A stretch of 64,000 bases of DNA, from positions 62,001-126,000 of the forward strand of contig JAKVOG010000005.1 in NCBI GenBank assembly GCA_022482925.1, given 5' to 3'. Positions 31,088 through 43,471 of the stretch are shown piece by piece (position 1 is the first letter of the stretch; each line of letters begins with the position of its first letter). The position numbers and the translations under genes are program-made. The notes under the pieces were generated by a model, which was given only the letters and a program-made list of their open reading frames with translations, did not search any database and was not told the DNA's origin. This DNA comes from Selenomonas sp. GTDB taxonomy: Bacteria; Bacillota; Negativicutes; Selenomonadales; Selenomonadaceae.

Positions 31088-34000
31088 TATTTTCCCACCT
31101 TTTTTTCCTGTCTTGCGACCTTTGCCGGGTCTTCCCCTACTGCGATCATCAGCAGACGTGTGACGAAATTCGTGATATTTTTCTTGTAGTGATCGGCAAG
31201 CATAAACCGATAGCCATTCTGCTTTGGCAGCGGCTTCATCGAACGGCCGAAGGTCCGATCCAGCGCCAGCATGGCCTTAACCGGCAGTTTCTTGCCTGGC
31301 TGCAGATAGATATCCAGTACCTTTGGCAGTTCCGTGATGGATTTGAGCCCCAGTGTCCGGGCATAGTTCTTGATCCGGGCCACCTCAAGCAGACGCAGCA
31401 CCGGCTTGGTCGGATCACCAAAGCGGTCAATGAGTTCATCGAGCAGATTGTGCAGTTCTTCATTCTTACGCACGGCCGCAATCCGCTGATAGATCTCGAT
31501 CTTGTGCATTGCATCGCTGATGTAGCCGCCATCGATATAAGCTTCCACCTGCAGATCAATGATTGGATCCGGCAATACCGTTTCGACCGTCTTCTCACCG
31601 TTCTGCAGCTTCTCCACGGCCTCTTCCAGCAGTTTACAGTACATCTCAAAGCCGACACTGGCGATGTGTCCATGCTGCTGCGATCCCAGCAGGTTGCCGG
31701 CGCCACGGATCTCAAGATCGCGCATGGCAATCTTGAAGCCCGCACCGAGCTCCGCGAACTCCTTCATGGCCTGCAGGCGCTTCTCGGCCGTCTCCGTAAG
31801 AATCTTGTCCGCCTGATAGACGAAATAGGCAAAGGCCATATGATGCGACCGGCCGACACGCCCGCGCATCTGGTAGAGCTGTGACAGGCCGAAATGATCG
31901 GCATTATAGACGATGATCGTGTTGGCATTGGCGACATCCAGCCCATTCTCGACGATACTCGTCGCCAGCAGGATGTCATAGGCCCCTTCATAGAAGTCCA
32001 TCATCACCCGCTCCAGCAGAGCCTCCGGCATCTGCCCATGGGCCGTCTGTATGCGTGCTTCCGGCACGATCTGCTGCAGATGATCCCGCATGCGGTCGAT
32101 CGTATCGACGCGGTTATAGACAAAATAAACCTGCCCGCCACGCTTGATCTCGCGCTTGATCGCATTGGCGATGATGGTATCGTTATTCTCGACGACATAG
32201 GTCTGCACCGGGAAACGCTCTGCCGGCGGTGTCTCGATAATGCTCATATCCCGCGCACCGACCAGCGACATGTGCAGGGTCCGGGGAATCGGTGTCGCCG
32301 AGAGCGTCAGCACATCGATACCGGCGGCCAGACTGCGGATCTTATCCTTCTGCTTGACGCCGAAGCGCTGCTCCTCATCGACGATCAGCAGCCCCAGATT
32401 CTTAAACTGGACCTTCTTCTGATTCAATATCGCATGGGTCCCAATCAGGATATCCACCTGCCCTTCTTTCACGCGCTCGATCGTCGCCTTCTGCTCCTTA
32501 GCGGTACGAAACCGGCAGATGACATCAACCGTCGGGGCAAAATTCATGAAACGGGCCGTAAAAGTCTGGAAGTGCTGCTGGGCCAGGACCGTGGTCGGAA
32601 CCAGCACAGCTACCTGCTTGCCATCCATCGCCGCCTTATAGGCCGCCCGGATGGCTACCTCTGTCTTGCCAAAGCCGACGTCCCCGCAAAGCAGGCGCTC
32701 CATCGGCTTCTCTTTCTCCATATCTGCCTTGATCTCACCGATTGCCCTCAGCTGATCGTCGGTCTCCTGATAGGGGAACGCATCCTCGAACTCATGCTGC
32801 GTGCTGTCATCCGGCGAAAACGCAAACCCCCTGGCCTGACGACGCTTGGCATAGATCTCGATGAGTTTCTTGGCAATGTCTTCGACTGACTTTTTGGCCC
32901 GCGCCTTTGCCTTGACCCATTCAGTCCCGCCCATGCGGTGCAGTCGTGGCGTCTCGCCTTCCGATCCGATGTATTTCTGCAGCAGACCGACCTGATCCGT
33001 CGGCACGAACAGTTTATCGTCGCCGCCATATTTGATATGCAGATAGTCTTTATGAATACCACCAACAGAAAGGGTCTCCACGCCCAGATATTTACCGATA
33101 CCATGGTTGACATGGACCACATAATCCCCGGGCTTGATGTCGCGGAAATGCGCAAGCTTATCGCCCTGGCTCGCCACCCGGACGGCCCGGCGCTTCTGCC
33201 GGCCAAAGATATCCTTCTCCGTGACCACGACCAGACGGGCCGAGGCCATCTCAAACCCGGCCAGCAGCGTTCCCTGCTGGATATTGACGCAGTCATCCCG
33301 CAACTCAGCATCCGGCTGTTCGATAACGGCCGGAACCCGATGGCGCGCCAAAAGCTCCCGCATAGACTCCGCCTTTTCCCGGTCGCCCAGCAGGATGAGT
33401 ATGCGCTGCCTCTGTCCCAGCCAGCGGTTTGCCTCATTCTCGAACAGGTCCATCTGCCGCTGAAACGGCGTCATATTCGTAGCCGTGAAACTGATTGTAT
33501 GCGACGGCTCTGCCCCATGCACCTGTTGCAGCATCAGCGCCGAATAGAATACGCGGTTGCCACTGGCAGCAGCCAGCATATCTTCCCAGGAGAATACCTT
33601 GCTGCGGATATCCGGATTCTCCTTGATCATGGTCTTGATCTGCTCGCGGATACGCATCGGCTCATCGAACAACACCACGCCATTTCCTTCCAGATAAGTC
33701 AGAAACAGTTCCGGACGGCCGGCCTTATCGGTCTGGGCCAGTGGCAGCACCGTTGTCGTACTGACATTGCGGATGGAGCGCTTCGTCGTCAGATCGAAGT
33801 CACGCAACGAATCTACCGTATCATCAAAGAACTCGATACGCACCGGCGACTGGGCATTGATCGCATAGATATCGACAATACCGCCGCGGGCGCTGAACTG
33901 TCCGACCCGCTCGACCTCATCCGCATGCTCATAGCCAAGCTGTACCAGCTGACCGAGCAGCTTTCTCCCGGTCAAGCTCATCCCCGATCCGGATACTCAG

Positions 34001-34417
34001 GCTCAGCCGCTGGAATTCATTGCGGCTCATGCCCTTCTGAACAGCCGCTGCTGATGTGGAGAGTACAATAACCGGGTCCTTGCGCATCAAACGGCCCAGG
34101 ACGTCCATACGGCGGGCTGAGCGCTCCATACTCCTGGCTTCGGCCTGTACGCTCACGATATCCAGTTCCGGCAGTTCCACGATCTCGGTCTCCGGCAGCA
34201 GCGCAGCCAGATCCTCACGCCACTCACTGACAGCCTCACTGTTATGGACCAGTATGACAAACGGCTGTGGTGCACGGGAAAAAGCGGCTGCAAAAGCTAC
34301 ATGCTTCTGCGAGCCGCTAAGTCCATACGCCAGGTTTTCATCGGCTTTACCATTAAAGTATTCCTGCAACTTCTGCAAAGCCGTATCCTGCATCATTGCC
34401 GCAAATAAAGCGTCCAT
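31087..34417 (-). CDS. mfd: Transcription-repair coupling factor Mfd (apparent 1-nt frameshift near 33960)
   Basis: ORFs 33929..34486 and 31087..33981 join as ...[46 protein letters not shown]-like helicase [18 protein letters not shown]. Confidence 0.95.
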
Positions 34418-34533
34418 TCCCACACCCCAATTTATTTTTCCGGTCTTTGCTGCCGGTTCATTACGCGAAAATGGGACTGTCGGCAAACACCGATAGTCCC
34501 TGATTGTTTCGTTCAGTATGTCTTATAATAATC

Positions 34534-35169
34534 CTATTTCTCCCGAACGTCAAGCCTGGAAGGCTGCTTCCAGCTGAAATCAGCCGCCATCCCGGGCCGC
34601 AGCTGCTGCAGGTCTTCAGCCGTACGTGCAGGCAGTACACAGCAGGCTCCACAGGTCTGACATTCAAGCACGATCGACTCTCCCATGATGGCTGCCGCAA
34701 TATCCTTGCTGCCACACAGGCAGGACAGTTCCCCATGGACCGCCAGGTCATGAACCCGGTTCAAGGCCTCCAGGAGCGTCTGCTGCCGCTCCAAGAAGCC
34801 GTCTCCATCACCAGGGTGCAGCGAATCATATTCTGCCGCATTGAAGTCGAGGAACTCGGCAATATCCTGCCATTGACCGATATAGCCCAGCTCAAAATGG
34901 TCATGCGCACAATACAGTTTCTCAAACCGGAGCTTGCGCAGCTGATGCCAGCTCAGCTGGTGACGGTTCTCTCCTTCACACACGCCGCAGGTTGTCCGCA
35001 GAGTCAACCCTGTCCGTGGACGCATGACAATCTCGCCCATCGTATGTCCACAATTATCGCATTTCATTTCAAAACATTTCCTGCCGCTGAATAACGGCAC
35101 ATCCTGCAGCCGGACCCGGCCACAATGCTGACAGTACAATGCTACTGAGCAAACCGTATCGATTAGCAT
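34534..35169 (-). CDS. Conserved hypothetical multi-zinc-ribbon protein
   Basis: 211 aa; CQHCG...CDNCG, CGVCEG, CLCGS...CQTCGACC. Confidence 0.7.
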   Translation of the reverse strand: MLIDTVCSVALYCQHCGRVRLQDVPLFSGRKCFEMKCDNCGHTMGEIVMRPRTGLTLRTTCGVCEGENRHQLSWHQLRKLRFEKLYCAHDHFELGYIGQWQDIAEFLDFNAAEYDSLHPGDGDGFLERQQTLLEALNRVHDLAVHGELSCLCGSKDIAAAIMGESIVLECQTCGACCVLPARTAEDLQQLRPGMAADFSWKQPSRLDVREK

Positions 35170-35337
35170 CAGAATACCTCCTCTCTGCGCATCCCCGCGC
35201 GCTTTATCCCAGCCTTATCCCATCAAAGCCATCGGCTTTTTCTATATTGCATTATTTCGCCAGTCAGCTACTCGATTCCTTCTGAGCAAACTTAAATTTT
35301 TATTAACATGATCCGATTCCGTCAGACCGCTGCTACA

Positions 35338-35392
35338 AAAATAAGGCTGCTGCACCAGCGTAAAAATACGTTGGTGCAGCAGCCCCTTTATT
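35338..35392 (-). terminator. Strong hairpin/terminator between the zinc-ribbon gene and pyrG
   Basis: aaataaggctgctgcaccagcgtaaaaatacgttggtgcagcagccccttta. Confidence 0.65.
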
Positions 35393-35424
35393 GAACGGGC
35401 TTGATAAATCAAGCCCTTGCCGTG

Positions 35425-37053
<1,629 letters not shown>

Positions 37054-37114
37054 TTACATTCTGCAAAAATCACATGTGGACTATTCTATCCTTTTTAACC
37101 AGGACTGTCAATAC

Positions 37115-37166
37115 AGAAACCACTGATTCCCGGCGATACATGCTTTGGTTTCAGTGGTTCATAAAA
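37115..37166 (-). terminator. Hairpin downstream of rpoE (delta)
   Basis: gaaaccactgattcccggcgatacatgctttggtttcagtggttc. Confidence 0.5.
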
Positions 37167-37169
37167 CTT

Positions 37170-37499
37170 TTATTCCTGGATGCTTTCCAGCTTCTTCTGA
37201 CGATTATTGATGGCCTTGTTGGCAGCCTTGGTCTTAGCGGCTCCTGAACGGGACGCATGGCGCTTCACCTCAGGCGGGTTCCACTCAGTGAGTCCCCACT
37301 GGCCCTCGCCCTCATACTGGAAACGGCTTTCCATATTGATAAGCGTGTATACCTCCGAGATCGCTGCCGACAGCGACTGCACCGGCTTATGCTTCTTCTC
37401 AATGACTTCCATCACAAGATCCTTGTAATACATGGTCTCGCCTTTCTGTGTCAGGACATAATAGGCGATATCTACTTCCGAACTGTTTACAAAATCCAT
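37170..37499 (-). CDS. rpoE: RNA polymerase delta subunit-like protein (HARE-HTH) with a short basic tail
   Basis: MDFVNSSEVDIAYYVLTQKGETMYYKDLVMEVIEKKHKPVQSLSAAISEVYTLINMESRFQYEGEGQWGLTEW. Confidence 0.8.
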   Translation of the reverse strand: MDFVNSSEVDIAYYVLTQKGETMYYKDLVMEVIEKKHKPVQSLSAAISEVYTLINMESRFQYEGEGQWGLTEWNPPEVKRHASRSGAAKTKAANKAINNRQKKLESIQE

Positions 37500-37539
37500 A
37501 ATCTATCGGTCTCCTTTTCCTCTTTTAATCTGCGACTGA

Positions 37540-39195
37540 TTACATATGCTCCGGAGCGGATACGCCCAGGATCCCCAGTGAGTGACGAATCACGTGAGCC
37601 GTAACTGTCACCAGTGCCAGACGGGCCTCAGCCAGTTTTGGCTCAACACCCATGATCCGGCATTTATTGTAGAAGCTGTGGAAAGCGCTGGCCAGGTCAT
37701 AGCTGTATCGGGCAATACGCTGCGGTGCATAATCGCGGGCCGCCCGCTCCACTTCCTCCAGATATTCTTCAATCTTCTTGATGAGCGCAACTTCCGCCTC
37801 ATCCGTCAGCAGGCTGAGGTCCGGCTGGCTGCCCAGCTTAAGCCCCGTCTCTTCGGCCTGTCGGAAGATGCTGCAGATGCGCGCATGCGCATACTGGATG
37901 TAGTATACCGGATTATCATTCGACTTCTTCTTGGCCAGATCCAGATCGAAATCCAGCTGGCTGTCCAGCGAACGCATCAGGAAGAAATAGCGGGCTGCAT
38001 CGGTACCGACTTCGTCCATCAACTCATTGAGCGTGACGCTCTGTCCGGTACGCTTGCTCATCTTGACAAGCTCGCCGCCCCGGAACAGGGCTACCATCTG
38101 CAGCAGCAGCACGGTCATTTTCTCCGGATCATGCCCCAGTGCCTGCATCGCAGCCTTGACGCGGCAGACATAGCCATGATGGTCCGCGCCCCAGATATTG
38201 ATGATGCGATCGAAACCGCGCTCATATTTGTTATGATGATAGGCGATATCCGCAGCCAGATAAGTCGGCACACCATTCTCACGAATGACCACACGGTCTT
38301 TGTCATCGCCATAAGCGGTGGACTTGAGCCAGAGGGCACCATCTTTCTCATAGATATTGCCATTGTCCTGCAGGATCTTCACAGCGGCCTTTACCGCCTC
38401 CGGATGCAGGGTTCGCTCACTGAACCAGTTGTCAAAGGTCACATGGAACTCTGCCAGATCTTCCTTGAGCGCAGCCAGCTTCTCGATATAAGCCAGATCC
38501 TTGAAGATGGTCAGGCGTTCCTCTTCATCCAGATTGAGATACTTATCCCCATCCTTATCGATGATCCGCTGAGCCGTATCGATGATATCCTGGCCATGAT
38601 AGCCATCCTCAGGGAACTCAACCTTGCACCCCAGCAGCTCCAAATAACGGGCATTAACGGAACGGGCCAGGTTATTCATCTGATTGCCGGCATCATTGAT
38701 GTAGTATTCGCTCTCAACCGGATAGCCGGCTGCGCGCAGCAGATTGACCAGTGCCGAGCCGGCTGCTGCACCGCGGCCATGGCCGACATGCAGCAGGCCG
38801 GTCGGATTGGCACTGACATACTCCACCTGAATCTTCGGTGCATCCTTCTGTGGCAGCTGGCCATAGGCCTCGCCTGCCTCCAGAATCTGACGGAACGAAT
38901 CATACAACACGTTGCCCTTCAGATAGAAGTTCAGGAAACCCGGGCCGGCAATCTGGGCATGGTCAAGCCAGCTGCCCTGAATGCGCTTGACCAGTTCCTC
39001 TGCAATCTGACGCGGATTCTTATGGAATACACGGGCCGACTGCATCGCAAAATTCGTGGCAAAATCACCGAACTCCTTCTGCGGCGGTACTTCAAGAACA
39101 ATATCCGGCAATTTCCCTTCCGGGAAAACACCTTCAGCCATAGCATCCTTCGCTGCCTGCTCAATAGCAGCAGTAAGTGTATCTTTGATATCCAA
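37540..39195 (-). CDS. argS: Arginyl-tRNA synthetase
   Basis: 551 aa; VEYVSANPTGLLHVGHGRGAAAGSALVNLLRAAGYPVESEYYINDAGNQM; MSKRTGQSVTLNEL. Confidence 0.97.
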   Translation of the reverse strand: MDIKDTLTAAIEQAAKDAMAEGVFPEGKLPDIVLEVPPQKEFGDFATNFAMQSARVFHKNPRQIAEELVKRIQGSWLDHAQIAGPGFLNFYLKGNVLYDSFRQILEAGEAYGQLPQKDAPKIQVEYVSANPTGLLHVGHGRGAAAGSALVNLLRAAGYPVESEYYINDAGNQMNNLARSVNARYLELLGCKVEFPEDGYHGQDIIDTAQRIIDKDGDKYLNLDEEERLTIFKDLAYIEKLAALKEDLAEFHVTFDNWFSERTLHPEAVKAAVKILQDNGNIYEKDGALWLKSTAYGDDKDRVVIRENGVPTYLAADIAYHHNKYERGFDRIINIWGADHHGYVCRVKAAMQALGHDPEKMTVLLLQMVALFRGGELVKMSKRTGQSVTLNELMDEVGTDAARYFFLMRSLDSQLDFDLDLAKKKSNDNPVYYIQYAHARICSIFRQAEETGLKLGSQPDLSLLTDEAEVALIKKIEEYLEEVERAARDYAPQRIARYSYDLASAFHSFYNKCRIMGVEPKLAEARLALVTVTAHVIRHSLGILGVSAPEHM

Positions 39196-39224
39196 AAACA
39201 GTTCCTCCTACTCTGGAATTCAGC

Positions 39225-39695
39225 TTATTCTCCACCTATCGATTGCTTCTTCGACGCAATCTTCTCAATCGCAATCTGAAGCGTATTATCACTTTGAAAG
39301 GCCCCATTCACAGCCAGCGCATAGCCAAGCGTGATCTGCCCACCCTGCACTGCATCGAACACAACAGACAAACGATCCGTCACTGCCGACAGATCAAGAT
39401 TGCCATAGGGCGTACGATAAGTACTGTGCGTCTCCTGACCAGCTATGAATTGCTGTTCCGACTCTACGGCCCCTTTGCGCAGCAACAGCAAAGAATCCTT
39501 GGTGAACTTCAGCACAGTCGATGTACTCTTCTCCCGACTCAGGCTGCGGTCCTCATAGCGGATATAGTGTTTGCCCGAGCGGAACGTATACGTTCCCTCA
39601 GCGGCAGTCTCAATGACATGCTGCTCACCAGCCGCATCCTTCTGGGTCCCCCGGACCCGGACCATGACCCGGTTCATTTCACTCAATCCAGCCAC
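39225..39695 (-). CDS. DUF1934 (YwiB-like, calycin fold) protein
   Basis: VMVRVRGTQKDAAGEQHVIETAAEGTYTFRSGKHYIRYEDRSLSREKSTSTVLKFTKDSLLLLRKG; upstream of argS. Confidence 0.75.
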   Translation of the reverse strand: MAGLSEMNRVMVRVRGTQKDAAGEQHVIETAAEGTYTFRSGKHYIRYEDRSLSREKSTSTVLKFTKDSLLLLRKGAVESEQQFIAGQETHSTYRTPYGNLDLSAVTDRLSVVFDAVQGGQITLGYALAVNGAFQSDNTLQIAIEKIASKKQSIGGE

Positions 39696-39764
39696 CTCTT
39701 TAAAACATACTGTATTACATTATAAACCAATGCTGCAACCTTGCCAACATAATTTTTATAAAAA

Positions 39765-39797
39765 TTGAGGTGCCACCTGATGGTGACACCTCCTGAT
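39765..39797 (-). terminator. Terminator after the MCP gene
   Basis: aaaattgaggtgccacctgatggtgacacctcctgatg. Confidence 0.65.
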
Positions 39798-39810
39798 GAA
39801 ATATTCCCAA

Positions 39811-41816
39811 TTATACTTTGAACGATGCAACTTCTGCAGCCAGTTTTTCTGCCTGTTCAGCCAGACTCCTGGTCGCTGCGGCAATCTCCTGGACCGACGC
39901 AGACTGCTCCTCCGTCGTCGCTGATACGGACTGAGCCCGGGACGCATTCTGGTTGCTGATTTCAGCAATATCCTTCATGGCTCCCTGCATCGACTTCGTT
40001 CCTGTTGCAATATCATTGATACTGCCCGAAACTTCCGTGATACCAGCAGCCAGCGACTCAACCGAGATTTTGATGGACTCGAATACCGCATCGGCACTCT
40101 TGACTGCATCCATACTGCTCGCTACACTCTCTGAACTCAGCTCACTGGCCGAAACCGCCTGTTTCATATCCCCCTGGATCGTCGTCACCAGATTGGCAAT
40201 CTGCTGGGTTGAGGAGGCAGACTCCTCCGCCAGTTTGCGGACCTCATCAGCCACCACAGCAAAGCCACGACCGGCCTCACCGGCACGGGCAGCTTCAATC
40301 GCTGCATTGAGTGCCAGCAGATTCGTCTGTTCCGCAATACCGGAGATCATCTCCACAATCTTGCTGATCTCATCGGAGCTGTGCGACAGCTTCTGAATCG
40401 TCGTCTGCACGGTCGTCGTACTGTCATTGATATGTTCCATGGCACCGACTACGCTGTTGATGGCATCACGGCCAGCACCTACGCTGTCCACGGTCATCTG
40501 CGTGACTGCTGCAATAGCTTCTGCGTTGTTTGCCACATTCTCCGTGCGCTCAGCAATATCGATCGACGTCTGATCTGCGCTGGCTGCCGACTCTGACTGC
40601 GCCGAAATACCCTCAGCAATACTCGTGATCTGGCCAGCTACCTGATTGGATGCCTCAGCGGACTGATGCGACGCAGCCGTCAGTTCTTCAGCCGATGCCG
40701 ACACCTTCTCAGCATTCGTCTGGATATGCGTAATAAGTTCACGGATCGTACGACGCATCTGGGCAAACCCACGTGCCAGGTCCCCCAGCTCATCATCCTG
40801 AGTAACAGACAGCGGACGCGACCGCAGGTCCTTATCGGCCAGTGCCAGACACTCTTCCCGCAGTTCTATGACCGGCTCACACATTTTCCTGGCAATGACC
40901 CAGATCACCAGACCAATTCCAATTGCCATGACCAGACCGACCAAACCTGTCACTTTGGCCAGATCCGTCGCATCGGCCCGTATCTCAGACATCGGTGCCA
41001 CGACACAGCCAGCCATGTGCGGCTGCCCAAATGAATCGGTGTCATAACTGCCTGCGAGTCCACTCCGCTGGAAGTCTTGTACTCCGTAGAAATCTGTTTA
41101 TCTTCCTGAATGGCCTTCTTATAGCCTTCGACCAGGGATTTATCGATCGTCTTATTGGATGTCTCTTTCGAGAGGTCCAGCTGGCCGACATCATCCGGTT
41201 GCTGGGCATAAGCCAGTACCAGACCCTCCTGATCCGCAATATAGACCCGGCCAGTCTCCATATACCTGATATTGCCTGCCAGTTCCGAAATATCATCCAG
41301 CTCAATTGTTCCATAAACAATACCAGTCAGTGTCCCGTTTTCCAGGACCGGATAGGCCATGATCGTAATCAGCTTGCCCGATGTCCCCGATACCGATGGA
41401 CCTGTCATGAATGGTTTCTTCGTCTCACGGACAGCCTTGATATAGTCCCGTGAAGCTCGATCCATATCCTTGCCTGATTCGCTGTAAGCCTGCCCATTAA
41501 GATCCGAATAAGCCAGCATCGCAACCCCATCCAGCCGCGACTTTGCATCTTTCAGAGCCTGAATGCGTGCCGTACGGTCCCCATTAACGATGGCCTGATT
41601 ATGAGCCAGGCTCTCAATAGCCAGACCTTTAGACTGATAATTCTTCTCAATCTCCAGTGCCGTACTCCGGCCAATTTCCGCAGAAATTTCATCCGCATTG
41701 CGATACAAGGCCCGACTCGACATGTAATAACTGATTGCAAAGAACACGATAAAACTGCCCAAGAAAAGCGACAGGAATCCCGCCAAAAACTTTACTCTCA
41801 GACTGTTCAGCTTCAT
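39811..41816 (-). CDS. Methyl-accepting chemotaxis protein (Cache + HAMP + MCP signal; apparent 1-nt frameshift near 41005)
   Basis: TM/sensor ORF 40950..41816 and HAMP/MCP ORF 39811..41016; [52 protein letters not shown]. Confidence 0.93.
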
Positions 41817-41891
41817 ATAACCAACCTCCTGAAATTCTCTCCTCCGGATGTTCCCCCATCCAGATACTACCCCTGAACCACCTTTATGTAT

Positions 41892-41936
41892 AGAAAAGCA
41901 TTGCGCGCATTTTTATAACGCACAATGCTCTTTTAT
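41892..41936 (-). terminator. Hairpin between cheX and the MCP gene
   Basis: agaaaagcattgcgcgcatttttataacgcacaatgctctttta. Confidence 0.55.
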
Positions 41937-41942
41937 AGAATA

Positions 41943-42407
41943 TTACTGCTGTTCGACAGCAATGTCAAGTTCCACCAGATGCCCTCCGAGATCCATATCC
42001 ACCGTCAGGTAATTATCATCGCTGATCTTGACCTGAAAATCCGGACCAATGGAGAGCGACGGAGTTGAGATATCTGCTTCCAGCCCTAATCCTGTCAGAT
42101 TCGTAGCAGCATTTGCTGTGAGCATATTGCTCATTTCCGAGATTGCGCTCTGTGCCATCTCATCAAAAGCGGCCACCGGCATGCCCATCATCATCGTCGA
42201 TGCAATAAACTTTGCCGTATCTTCCGACATATTATAGACGATATTCCCACGGAGCTGCTTGGTGAAACCTACGATAACAGCAACACCAAGGCTGACTGCG
42301 TTTTTTGTCTTGACGCTCATCTTCATACGCTTCGGCTCTGGAAATCCCATTTGCGGCATCACAGCTACGAATGCGTCGACGAACGGATTCACTAGTTTTG
42401 CATCCAT
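41943..42407 (-). CDS. cheX: CheX-like chemotaxis phosphatase
   Basis: MDAKLVNPFVDAFVAVMPQMGFPEPKRMKMSVK...GNIVYNMSEDTAKFIASTMMMGMPVAAFDEMAQSAISEMSNMLTANAATNL. Confidence 0.88.
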   Translation of the reverse strand: MDAKLVNPFVDAFVAVMPQMGFPEPKRMKMSVKTKNAVSLGVAVIVGFTKQLRGNIVYNMSEDTAKFIASTMMMGMPVAAFDEMAQSAISEMSNMLTANAATNLTGLGLEADISTPSLSIGPDFQVKISDDNYLTVDMDLGGHLVELDIAVEQQ

Positions 42408-42411
42408 CTGA

Positions 42412-43278
42412 TCATTCCCCTTCCGCAAATCCCACATTCATCTCAATATCACCAATCCTTGTCTTCGCAACAATACGGAAAGTGGTCAGCTTTGGACTGG
42501 CAATGCGGATATTCGAGCCCACGATTGTGCCCGGCGGAGTAATACGCATTTCCTTATCCTTAAATACATCGTTAATATTTGACACCCCACGACCTACTAT
42601 GATATTGGCAGCCTCCTCAACGGAGTCACTACCTTCTTCTTCTGTAACGGCTGATGGACTTTCTTTATCCAGCATGATCATCGAGAACTTGTGCATCGTC
42701 TCCGACTCCATCGATACGATGGCCCGGCCATTCGGATAACCGGTCAGACCAATGATGACAGCAACGCCACCAGACATATCAAGGAAATGACGCTCATCAA
42801 GCGTCAGCTCCACCTCGCTGTGCACACCAATCAGGCTGAATATTCCCTGCTGCAGCGCGCGCACGAACGGTTTCGCATACGATTCACGAAGAACGGCAAC
42901 CTTGCCTACTTTATTTTGACAGAGTATCATCAACGTGTCAATCAAATCATTTGTGCTGATTGGCTTCTGCAGGAACGCGCTGATCCCGGCTTCACGTCCC
43001 TTGGCAACCAGACTGGCATCCTTCATCGCGCTGATCATGACGATCTTCGCTTCCGGATCCATCTCATGGATGCGACGGCTGCACTCGATACCATCGGCAT
43101 CGGGAAGATTCATGTCCATCGTCACCACAGCCGGCTTAGTCTCTCCATAGAGCTTTACCGCTTCCGCTGCATTTTTCGCCATGGCACATACTTCAAAGTT
43201 CGTCTTCGACAGATTTCCCTCAAGCATCGCCCGGCTGACCTTTGAGTCATCGACAATCATTACTTTGACTTTCTCCAC
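42412..43278 (-). CDS. Response regulator receiver fused to a CheX-like domain
   Basis: VKVMIVDDSKVSRAMLEGNLSKTNFEVCAMAKNAAEAVKLYGETKPAVVTMDMNLPDADGIE... followed by FVRALQQGIFSLIGVHSEVELTL...VEEAANIIVGRGVSNINDVF. Confidence 0.85.
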   Translation of the reverse strand: MEKVKVMIVDDSKVSRAMLEGNLSKTNFEVCAMAKNAAEAVKLYGETKPAVVTMDMNLPDADGIECSRRIHEMDPEAKIVMISAMKDASLVAKGREAGISAFLQKPISTNDLIDTLMILCQNKVGKVAVLRESYAKPFVRALQQGIFSLIGVHSEVELTLDERHFLDMSGGVAVIIGLTGYPNGRAIVSMESETMHKFSMIMLDKESPSAVTEEEGSDSVEEAANIIVGRGVSNINDVFKDKEMRITPPGTIVGSNIRIASPKLTTFRIVAKTRIGDIEMNVGFAEGE

Positions 43279-43429
43279 AAATGCTCACCTGCTTCTCTAT
43301 TTTTCCTTACAAACCCGATCTGATCAGCGATAAGGGTTAACACTTCTTAATGTATTTACAATTTCGCGGTAACGTTCCAAAATCCCTGCTTGTAACAAAA
43401 ATTATTCCAAAAATTATTGTTTTGGATAA

Positions 43430-43461
43430 AAAATAAGTGCCCGGCAATTGCCAGGCACTCA
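43430..43461 (-). terminator. Terminator downstream of putP
   Basis: aaaaaataagtgcccggcaattgccaggcactcac. Confidence 0.75.
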
Positions 43462-43471
43462 CATTTTCTGA

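Noticed and set aside
37582-39279. 565-aa + strand ORF opposite argS
   Set aside because: Antisense shadow of conserved argS; protein sequence not domain-like.
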